Source of the DNA: JAEXNA01 sp041676625
GTDB lineage: Bacteria; Vulcanimicrobiota; Xenobia; Xenobiales; JADMJV01
Length of the DNA: 64,000 bases
Direction of reading: 5' to 3'
Assembly: GCA_041676625.1 (NCBI GenBank)
Contig: JBAYRN010000012.1
Location: 3,886-67,885, forward strand
Shown here: in pieces, positions 1-6,986 of the stretch
Numbering within the stretch: position 1 is the first letter of the stretch
Layout of the letters: every line of letters starts with the position of its first letter
Translations under genes and position numbers: made by a program
Notes under the pieces: generated by a model
The model's input: the letters and a program-made list of their open reading frames with translations, nothing else
Told to the model about the DNA's origin: nothing
Databases searched by the model: none

Positions 1-3000
1 TCACCATCGGACCAGATCAGGTCCGGGTCCACTCTCTGCAGAATCTCGTCCAGGTGAGGGCGTGAAGGCAAAGGCTCTGACTCCGGGTAGCGAGTAAAGA
101 CTCTTTCCTGAATCTCTTCGGGTGGAAGCTCCCCGTGACCCAGGAGAGCCCCGTGTGCCAGGAGCAAGGCTCTTTCGGCCTCCATTCCTCGGGGGTAGAA
201 CTCTTCGCGGGAGGAGACCGCGGCCCGCTCGCTGCACGCGGCCGAGAGTCTCAGTAAGCGGTGAGGGGACAACCCTTTCGCGCTCTCGGGCGCCTCCACC
301 GCGCGGATCTCGTCTCTGGCTCGTGAAGGTGCCAGAAGAGGCTCGTGGCGCGCACACCGGTCTGCAACCTGGGCCAGTCGAGTGAGGTACTGCATCTGCT
401 CCTCCCTCTGGGCGATCACCGGAGTTGGCCCGATGCGCCTCCACAGAAAGCGGGGGGCACCGGCCGTCTGTTCCGCCTCCACGGCGGCCCTGGTGAGAGC
501 GAAGGCCAGTTGCATCCTGCGGCTCCGATCGTTGGAGAAGGAGCCGTGTCGAGAGAGCAGCCCGAGAGCCACCTCGGAGGTCACGATCACTCCTCCGTTC
601 TCATTCAGGAGCTGTTCGATTTCGTCGCGAAGAAACTTCAGAGAGGGTAGCTTCCCCCACTTTACCCGCCAGGCGGGAACCCTCTTCGCCAGGCTCAGGT
701 GCTCGAGATCTCGTTCTTTACTGACAGCAGAGAGTGTTGGCCAGTCGTGAACACCCCTGGGGAGAGTCAGGCCCAGGTACGACTTCTTCAGCTCTTCGTC
801 CGGGTCGGTGTCGACTCCAAGAACCGGCACCAGAAAGGCTTCCAGCAGGCCGTGGTCTTCAGCCTCGATATCCTGCTCCTCCAGCAACTCATCTCCGAAG
901 CGCTCTCCTACAACGGCCTGCAGTTCGACCAGACGTTTTCGAGTTTGGTTGCCCACCCCGGCGGCCGTATGAAGGGTACCACCGGGCAGTCCGAGGAGGT
1001 CTCGTATGGTGTGTACTCCCAGGTGCTCTAAGGCCCGAAGTGCTCGAGCTCCCAGAGCCAGCGAGGCCAGGGTCGTTTCCAGGTCCGAACTCTCCAGAAG
1101 CTCGGAGAGTTCAGCTTCATCGGCTTGACCCAGACCGCTATCCGCGAAGTCTTCCTGAAACACTTCAGCCCATGCTTTCAGCATCTCCTCGGCGTTATGA
1201 AAGCGAGCTTCTCGCTCCCGAGCCAGGGCTCTGGTGAAGAACGTCGTGAGGGGCTCTCGTACGGCCGGGTCGAAGCGCTCAGACTCCAAAACAAGATTGG
1301 CGTTTGGATCTAGACCGGGCATGCTTTTTCCGTCTCCCCAGCGGGGAAGCACTCCGGTTGCCATCTCGTGCAGCGTGACGGCGGCTGAATATCGCTCGGA
1401 CGACTGATCCCAGCGGGGAGGTTTTCGGTTGATGAGAAAAGGATCGATGTAGTCCCTGGTTCCGGCATCGATATTGTCATCGCCCACACCGGCCAGTGAA
1501 AAGTCGAAGAGCATCAAATGAGCAGCCGAGTCCTTTTTATGAAGAGTAATACCGAGGTTGGCAGGCTTGATATCCCGGTGGCGAACTCCCTTCTCTTCAA
1601 GGTGAGCCACGGCCTTGAGCAGGTCTTTGCCAAAGCGCTCAAGGTAGTCAAGCTGCAAAGGGCCGCGTTCGGTCAAGCGCCGGGCCAGAGTTTCGTCTCC
1701 GGCCTTCTGAATAACAAGACAAGAACGGTTGCCGATCTCCACGACATCGTAGCACTCCACGATGTAGGGATGAGAGAGTGCCTTGAGCGCCTCCGCCTCT
1801 CGCAGCATCACCTCGGTACGGTCGGGGTCGTGGGCGACCTTCAGCACGTAGCTCACTTCATCCCTGACCACCTCCAGGGCCAGTGCCATACCGCCTTTAC
1901 CGAGCCGTCGAACGACCAAAAAGCCTCCAGGAAGGATGTCGCCGGCCTGAGCTTCCAGCGGGTTCACAACCTCGACGGCGTCGTCTTGTCCGGGGCAGGT
2001 CGCGGCATCGAACAAGTCCAGGACCTGCTGGATATCGGCCGGTCGCTCCAAGACCATGGGGTGAGTGCATCGCTCCACCAGCGATTCCAGGTTGGAGGAC
2101 AATCCGTCCGTCACCGAGGAAAGCCTCAGCCCCGGATACTCCTGAAGCTTCTGATAGAGCTCAAGTTGGGTCTCGGCGGGTGGCCGACCGGTGAGGACAT
2201 GAAAAGCGACCGCCCCGAAGCTGAAAATGTCGGCCGCGCTGCCCGAAGCGTTGCCCGGCTGATGAAAAGCTTCCGGTGCCATGTAGGCGCGCGCGCCCGA
2301 AGTCATAAGTTCGCTAATGTGGCTGGTACCGGTGGTCACATCTTGTTCCATTCCCGTCTGCCAGTCCATGATCTGCACTTCGAGATCCCGGCCTCGTTCC
2401 ATGACCAAAATGCTTTGGGGGGCTAGGCCACGATGGAAGACTTTCCGGGCATGGGCGTAACGAAGTACGTCCAGAATCTGTCTTATGATCTCCAAACGCT
2501 CTTCCTGGCCAAGTCTAGCGTCTTGAGTCGCCAGAAACTGGTCCAGACGAACCGCTTTCGGCTCGTAAGGAAACACCAGAGCAGGTCCGAGTTCGTGCTC
2601 TTTCAGCTCCCACGGTTTTAGCACCCCGGGGTGTTGAAGATGATCGGTGAGCTTGAACTCTCTTTGGGCTGCTCGACGAGCTAACTCACGCTGATGCTTG
2701 GAGCCGTTGTCGGGCACCGAAAAGGTCCTCACTCGTCGGTAGGTTTCTCCGATGCTCTGGTGCTGGGCCAAGTGGTCCTGATAAAGCTCTCCGTCTTCTA
2801 GGAGTTCTTTGATGAGCCACTCTCCGACCTTCAGGGTGCGGGCACTGGGACGGCGAATTCCCAGTTGCCGAAAGGCCTGGTTCAGTGCGGTCACCCGCGG
2901 CTTGTCAAAGCGTTTGCGGGGGTTTTGAAGATCGACTTCCTTCGGACGGATAGCCTCGATAAGCTCGTCGCGATAGTAGACGCGAGGTCGGTGTTCGGGA

Positions 3001-3425
3001 GGGATGCGTAACTCAAGATTATGATTATTGAAAAAGACAACGGATTCTACATACGGCACGTAGAGTCGTTGACCGGCCTTCTGGGCTTTCAACATACTCT
3101 GGAGGATCTTGGCTTTTTTGTTCAGGAGAAGAAGTGGATTGTTTACCGGCGTGGGATGAGGGTTGCCTCGAAAATAACGCACCATGTTATTGGCGGTGCC
3201 GTCGAGGATGCCCGACCAGCTCTTGATCTCCACCAGGATGAGTTCGGTGAGGGTCAACAACATCAAGTCGATTTCATACACCTTGCCACGGGGTTCCACG
3301 AACTCAAAGTTGGACCAGGCGCCGATCACTCCGCTGGCGCGGCTCTTGATGAAATCAAAGGCATCTTGCTCATGGGGAAACTCTGTTGGAGCAACCGTGA
3401 TCCATTGGTTATCGGATATGGACAA
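1..3425 (-). CDS. pglW: BREX type 2-like serine/threonine kinase PglW (3' end beyond window)
   Basis: Found by translating the minus strand; it runs off the left edge, so the C-terminus is missing (1,141 codons visible). Start chosen: TTG at 3425, preceded by AAGGAG six bases upstream. Domains: an N-terminal NERD nuclease-like domain (about 15-140) with EIDLMLL and LVEIKS giving D53, E66 and K68; a first kinase-like domain (about 250-470) that looks dead (HRGLAPQSIL instead of HRD, DWQ instead of DFG); a second kinase (about 495-745) with LGKGG, VLKVAHD, HRDIKPANLG and DFS, probably active; then a helix-hairpin-helix-like stretch (about 790-840). NERD plus tandem kinases is the PglW architecture of type 2 BREX (pgl) phage-defence systems, where the kinase is thought to regulate the system. 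The other pgl/brx genes would lie to the left of the window. A stand-alone NERD-kinase is the alternative. Confidence 0.85.
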   Translation of the reverse strand, partial: MSISDNQWITVAPTEFPHEQDAFDFIKSRASGVIGAWSNFEFVEPRGKVYEIDLMLLTLTELILVEIKSWSGILDGTANNMVRYFRGNPHPTPVNNPLLLLNKKAKILQSMLKAQKAGQRLYVPYVESVVFFNNHNLELRIPPEHRPRVYYRDELIEAIRPKEVDLQNPRKRFDKPRVTALNQAFRQLGIRRPSARTLKVGEWLIKELLEDGELYQDHLAQHQSIGETYRRVRTFSVPDNGSKHQRELARRAAQREFKLTDHLQHPGVLKPWELKEHELGPALVFPYEPKAVRLDQFLATQDARLGQEERLEIIRQILDVLRYAHARKVFHRGLAPQSILVMERGRDLEVQIMDWQTGMEQDVTTGTSHISELMTSGARAYMAPEAFHQPGNASGSAADIFSFGAVAFHVLTGRPPAETQLELYQKLQEYPGLRLSSVTDGLSSNLESLVERCTHPMVLERPADIQQVLDLFDAATCPGQDDAVEVVNPLEAQAGDILPGGFLVVRRLGKGGMALALEVVRDEVSYVLKVAHDPDRTEVMLREAEALKALSHPYIVECYDVVEIGNRSCLVIQKAGDETLARRLTERGPLQLDYLERFGKDLLKAVAHLEEKGVRHRDIKPANLGITLHKKDSAAHLMLFDFSLAGVGDDNIDAGTRDYIDPFLINRKPPRWDQSSERYSAAVTLHEMATGVLPRWGDGKSMPGLDPNANLVLESERFDPAVREPLTTFFTRALAREREARFHNAEEMLKAWAEVFQEDFADSGLGQADEAELSELLESSDLETTLASLALGARALRALEHLGVHTIRDLLGLPGGTLHTAAGVGNQTRKRLVELQAVVGERFGDELLEEQDIEAEDHGLLEAFLVPVLGVDTDPDEELKKSYLGLTLPRGVHDWPTLSAVSKERDLEHLSLAKRVPAWRVKWGKLPSLKFLRDEIEQLLNENGGVIVTSEVALGLLSRHGSFSNDRSRRMQLAFALTRAAVEAEQTAGAPRFLWRRIGPTPVIAQREEQMQYLTRLAQVADRCARHEPLLAPSRARDEIRAVEAPESAKGLSPHRLLRLSAACSERAAVSSREEFYPRGMEAERALLLAHGALLGHGELPPEEIQERVFTRYPESEPLPSRPHLDEILQRVDPDLIWSDG

Positions 3426-3506
3426 GATTATCTCCTTGACGTGAAGTATGGACCCTCGTGAGCCGACCGGAAAAGCTTCTGGGGTTGTGGGGTAAATCCT
3501 AGCACA

Positions 3507-4265
3507 GTGGCGGCCGAGCCGTTCATTTCGAACGAACAAAAAAAGACCGGCCGCGACAGAAAGGCAGGCGGAGTAGCTTGCGTTCAAGAAAAGTATATCG
3601 TGAGCATTATCTCGTCAGAAGTGGTCTACAAGGCTTTATTCACAGCCCGACAGTTCGCGTGGCTAGACCAAATCCCGAAGCTCTATGCCACCGTGGAGCA
3701 CACATTCGGCCAGTGTGGAATCGAGTTGACCGAGATAAAATGTGAGGGGGGACAGAACGACCCCGCCAAGTTTGCAGTAATAGGTCAATCCGCTCAGGCT
3801 GCGATCACGGCCAAGATTATGTTGTATGGTCTACAACTTTTCTGGAATAGCTCCGGCGCTTCGGCGCCAGCAAGATGTACAGAGCTAGGACAATCGCTAG
3901 TAGAGGCGCTAATCAAGGATTGTCCTGGTCTCAAATTCAAAGTTCAGGCTGTTACCTGGGCAGGGCACATCGAATGCGTTGATTCTTCACCGCAACAAAT
4001 ATTGGCGCAATTTGCTTGCGCTCCCAAAGGGCTGCCAGGAGCAGAAGCTATTGGGCTTTCGTTTAGCTTAGAGCCCACGGATCAGAGGCTTTCGACTGCT
4101 GTAACGGTGCAGCCATCGGTAAGTCTCAGCAGCGGAATTTATGCTAGATTCGACTTTAACTGGTCGGGAGGGCTTGCACCCACTGAGGTTGGCTCTCGAA
4201 CGGGCGCTGAAGTAACTAGAGTGTTGCAAAGCATGGCCCTGGATATCGGAGAGCGAGTGGTCTGA
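3507..4265 (+). CDS. Hypothetical protein, first gene of retropepsin operon
   Basis: 252 residues from a GTG at 3507; the first 25-30 residues look poorly constrained, so the true start may lie further in. I do not recognise the family. No signal peptide or membrane helix is evident; the protein looks globular and cytoplasmic, with a C-terminal part rich in beta-type patterns (RFDFNWSG). It lies divergent from the BREX kinase gene, only about 80 bp away, and its TGA stop overlaps the next ATG (TGATG), so the two are probably translationally coupled. The operon reads visibly more A+T-rich than the flanking genes, in keeping with acquisition together with the defence locus. Function unknown. 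Confidence 0.7.
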   Translation: MAAEPFISNEQKKTGRDRKAGGVACVQEKYIVSIISSEVVYKALFTARQFAWLDQIPKLYATVEHTFGQCGIELTEIKCEGGQNDPAKFAVIGQSAQAAITAKIMLYGLQLFWNSSGASAPARCTELGQSLVEALIKDCPGLKFKVQAVTWAGHIECVDSSPQQILAQFACAPKGLPGAEAIGLSFSLEPTDQRLSTAVTVQPSVSLSSGIYARFDFNWSGGLAPTEVGSRTGAEVTRVLQSMALDIGERVV

Positions 4266-4729
4266 TGAATATCAATGCAGTCCGACAATCGATCAGTGAT
4301 TCCGGCGAATGGATACCATCGACGTCACAACTAGCATTGCCGAAGGAGGACCTCCGCCCCTCTGAATTGCTTGGGAGTTTAACTACCGACCTCGCGGAGT
4401 TCGCCATCATTCGTTCGATTAGGCTCCTACTATCAAGTGGTCGAATGGAAGAAGCCACGAAATTGGCATCAACGCTACCCAGCAGCTCGGAGGTAGCGTT
4501 GAGAATGAAGAAGGTGCTGGCTCCTCCCGTATTCCAAAGTACCTCCCAGGAATCGCGTTCTGAGATTCAGTCCGACTTCCGCTGGTTGCGAGAGAGGGCT
4601 AAAAAGTTCTCGGGTCGCTGGGTAGCACTGAGGAACGGGAAACTGCTGGCGGCCACAGAGAACTTCAACGACCTAGTGGACGAAGTTCGGTCCAATCAAT
4701 TAGACGTAACGCTGTACCACAGATGCTGA
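4265..4729 (+). CDS. DUF5678-like domain protein
   Basis: 154 residues. The C-terminal third (about 105-145) reads WLRERAKKFSGRWVALRNGK followed by LLAATENFNDLVDEV, which matches the short DUF5678 pattern (tryptophan, 'GxWVAL..G', then a helix). The N-terminal part is unrecognised and helical. The start ATG overlaps the stop of the preceding gene (TGATG) and its own stop overlaps the next ATG in the same way, so the three genes form one tightly coupled unit. DUF5678 proteins have no established biochemical role; the link to the downstream aspartic protease is by position. Confident as a gene; the domain call is from the motif alone. Confidence 0.75.
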   Translation: MNINAVRQSISDSGEWIPSTSQLALPKEDLRPSELLGSLTTDLAEFAIIRSIRLLLSSGRMEEATKLASTLPSSSEVALRMKKVLAPPVFQSTSQESRSEIQSDFRWLRERAKKFSGRWVALRNGKLLAATENFNDLVDEVRSNQLDVTLYHRC

Positions 4730-5184
4730 TGCTTTCTCAAGGTGAGTCGGAGTTCGCGTTTGGGGCGGTTGAGTTTTTGGATGGGTCGCCCAACACGCCT
4801 CTTCCAAACGCGAAAGTGTTCGTACCTGTGGAGTTCTTGGGTCGTGGACTTGAGATTCCCGTGCTTTGCCTCTTAGACACCGGCGCGGATTGGTCTGTTC
4901 TAAATTGGGAGATTGCACTGAAGTTAGGATGTCACGAGCACACACCGATCGGTGAGGTTAGGTACGGAACTCGGCACGGGCCTATCGAAGGAGATCTGGT
5001 GAGGGTGCCATACCGCATCCGAGCTTTGCAAGGGAGAAGTCTAGAAGGTGAGGCTACTTTCTTTTTGAGCAAAGACTGGCCAAAGAACGAACCGTCAATC
5101 CTAGGGTATAACGGACTCTTGCAACATTTGAATTTCGCATTGAGACCTTCGGAGAATCAGTTTTACTTCGGCTACGCCGTGTAG
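4729..5184 (+). CDS. Retropepsin-like aspartic protease
   Basis: 151 residues. The motif CLLDTGADWSVLNWEIA (near residue 45) is the DTGA active-site loop of retropepsin-type (clan AA) aspartic proteases, followed by the usual hydrophobic 'S.L' and helix; a later ILGYNGLL resembles the second conserved 'hydrophobic-hydrophobic-G' element. Single-domain proteins of this size act as homodimers. No signal peptide or membrane anchor is seen, so it is probably cytoplasmic. Start placed at the ATG at 4729, which forms TGATG with the preceding stop; an ATG two codons upstream (4723) is possible. Natural substrate unknown; the coupled upstream proteins are candidates. Confidence 0.8.
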   Translation: MLSQGESEFAFGAVEFLDGSPNTPLPNAKVFVPVEFLGRGLEIPVLCLLDTGADWSVLNWEIALKLGCHEHTPIGEVRYGTRHGPIEGDLVRVPYRIRALQGRSLEGEATFFLSKDWPKNEPSILGYNGLLQHLNFALRPSENQFYFGYAV

Positions 5185-5246
5185 CTCAGGACACGTATCG
5201 ATTCCAACCATTGTTCCAACGGTCCGCCGGGGATTCCAAGACGCTT

Positions 5247-6278
5247 CTACGGTTCGACGACGAGCTGGGCTCCCCCGGCTGGGTCGGCGGGGAGTACCCG
5301 GCCCACTACGGTCAGGGAATCCGGAACTTCCACTTCAGCGGGCCAGCACATCAAGAGGCCGCCGGAGGTCTGGGCATCGGTGAGAAGGCCGCGCCAGGCT
5401 TCGCTGACCTCGGGGTTCCAGCTTACGGCGCCCAGGCCTTCAAGCCAGCTTCGATTGGCCCGGGAACCGCCCGGGAAAACGTCCTGGAGGGCAAAATCGA
5501 AAGCCGCCTCGTAAAGCGGAACTCGAGAGGCCTGGATCCGGAAGCTCACGCCCTGGCCCCGAATCATTTCCCAGGCATGGCCCAGAAAGCCGTACCCGGT
5601 GATGTCGGTGGCGGCCCTGACACCGGCACCCCGCATGGCCTCCGCGGCCTGGGCGTTCAAGGTTTTCATACCCTCAAAGGCGTGGCGGATCTCGGCTTCA
5701 CTCAGCATTTCTCGCTTGACCGCGGTGGTCAGCACCCCGGTGCCCAGGGGTTTACTCAGAACCAGAAGCTGGCCGGGCCGGGCCCCATCCTTGGTGGTCA
5801 GGTGCTCGGGCTGGACGAACCCGGTGACAGCCAAACCAAATTTTGGCTCCGGGTCTTCCACCGTGTGTCCGCCGCAGGCTAGAGCCCCCGAAGCCTGGAC
5901 CCGTTCGGCTCCGCCGGCCAGGATCTCCGAGAGGGGCTCGTAGCCGAGGGTGGAGACCGGAAAGCAGCAGATGTTCATGGCGGTGTACGGCGTCCCGCCC
6001 ATGGCATAAACATCCGACAAAGAATTGGCAGCAGCAATCTGACCGAAGAGGTACGGGTCGTCGCAAAGCGGAGTAAAGAAATCCAGGGTCTGGATCATAT
6101 ACTCTCCGCTGGGCGAACGCACCACCACGGCATCGTCGGGCACGGCGTCTCCAGCCACCATCCGAGGATCCCTCGGACCGGCTTGTTTTCTCAGTGGTAG
6201 CAGAACCTGCTCCAAATCCGCGGGGCGGATTTTAGAGGCTCAACCAGCGCACTTTACCATTTTTGTTAGGCGGATCAT
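5247..6278 (-). CDS. selD: Selenide, water dikinase, selenocysteine-containing
   Basis: Makes selenophosphate from selenide and ATP, the selenium donor for selenocysteine and selenouridine. The body is typical SelD (IQTLDFFTPLCDDPYLFGQI, then AAANSLSDVYAMGG and the C-terminal DITGYGFLGH and TSGGLL motifs). A start at the internal TTG (6215) would lack the catalytic N-terminus. Reading upstream in the same frame gives MIRLTKMVKCAG-TGA-ASKIRPADLEQV, exactly the family's N-terminal pattern, with UGA (6240-6242) at the position of the catalytic Cys/Sec and Lys three residues later. The ATG at 6278 restores a 343-residue full-length protein. UGA is therefore read as Sec at residue 13. The other Sec genes (selA, selB, tRNA-Sec) are not in the window. 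Confidence 0.93.
6214..6242 (-). promoter_or_regulatory. Sec UGA codon with candidate bSECIS hairpin in selD
   Basis: The UGA is at 6242-6240 on the minus strand. Just downstream, bases 6232-6214 form a perfect 8-bp stem (AAATCCGC / GCGGATTT) around a CCC loop, placing the apical loop about 15-18 nt after the UGA, close to the spacing of known bacterial SECIS elements that recruit SelB. The stem is seen directly; its SECIS role is inferred, and the loop lacks the G/U seen in E. coli. Confidence 0.7.
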
Positions 6279-6323
6279 GGGACCGAGCTTCGAAGAGCCC
6301 TCACCGGCTTCCTATCGCCGAGC

Positions 6324-6806
6324 TCAGTGCAGGGAGTCTTTGGGAACACGGACTCCTAGAAAATCAAGCAGATAGTGCAGGGTAGCCGGAGGCAAGGGGA
6401 GCCGGCCGATCTCGGCCTGCCTGCTCTTCAGCCACAGACGCGTGGCTTCAGCCTCGGCATCGATACTCTTCAGACAGTCTTGAATGCATTCCATCAGAGG
6501 CAGGTCGAGGTCTGGCTGAGTAAAATCATGCTGGGCCTCTACTTCGGACCAGAACAACTCGAGCACGGCCGGGGTGGCCGCCACGGCACCCGGCCCGATG
6601 CCGGCAATCGCCGACAAACACGGCTTTAACAGAGCCCTTTCGGTGGACGGCGAGCGCAGAGCATCGCAGAGACGATTCAGCGCCGGATGGGCATCGGCTC
6701 CCAGAGCAGCCAGTCCGCGCATGGCTGCCAACTTGTTCGCGTGCGGCAGAGACCCCGGTGAAGGCCGTTCCCACAACTCGAGCCACCTCTCAACAGGATC
6801 ATCCAT
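6324..6806 (-). CDS. HEAT-repeat-like helical protein
   Basis: 160 residues from the ATG at 6806 (MDDPVERWLELWER); the longer upstream reading has no protein-like character. Alternating amphipathic helices such as KLAAMRGLAALGADAHPAL and CLSAIAGIGPGAVAATPAVL resemble HEAT/armadillo-type repeats, which mediate protein-protein contacts. There is no signal peptide and no catalytic motif. It is divergent from the lipoprotein gene and lies about 45 bp upstream of selD on the same strand, so the two may be co-transcribed, though nothing links them functionally. Family not recognised beyond the repeat pattern. Confidence 0.65.
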   Translation of the reverse strand: MDDPVERWLELWERPSPGSLPHANKLAAMRGLAALGADAHPALNRLCDALRSPSTERALLKPCLSAIAGIGPGAVAATPAVLELFWSEVEAQHDFTQPDLDLPLMECIQDCLKSIDAEAEATRLWLKSRQAEIGRLPLPPATLHYLLDFLGVRVPKDSLH

Positions 6807-6986
6807 ATTTGATTGGTTTCCCTGGAATAGAGAGCTACTCCTGTGGACTCCCTCTTCAAGGACACTGACAGGTTTTGAGCCTATCTTGGAAACGGTGAAG
6901 GAGTTTCGCCAGAAGCAAAACATCTCCACGTGAAGACATTTGCACTTGGCACCGATACTTCGCATCCGAGATTAAGGAAACCGACA

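Noticed and set aside
1518..2426. 302-codon open frame on the plus strand
   Set aside because: It is the antisense shadow of the PglW-type kinase gene, whose minus-strand translation has clear NERD and kinase motifs.
6324..6965. Longer reading of the HEAT-like protein
   Set aside because: The extra 53 residues have no protein-like pattern; the ATG at 6806 begins the conserved-looking helical part.
6940..6965. Possible sigma-54 promoter (TTGGCAC) upstream of the lipoprotein gene
   Set aside because: The GC of the -12 element is not at the required spacing from the GG.
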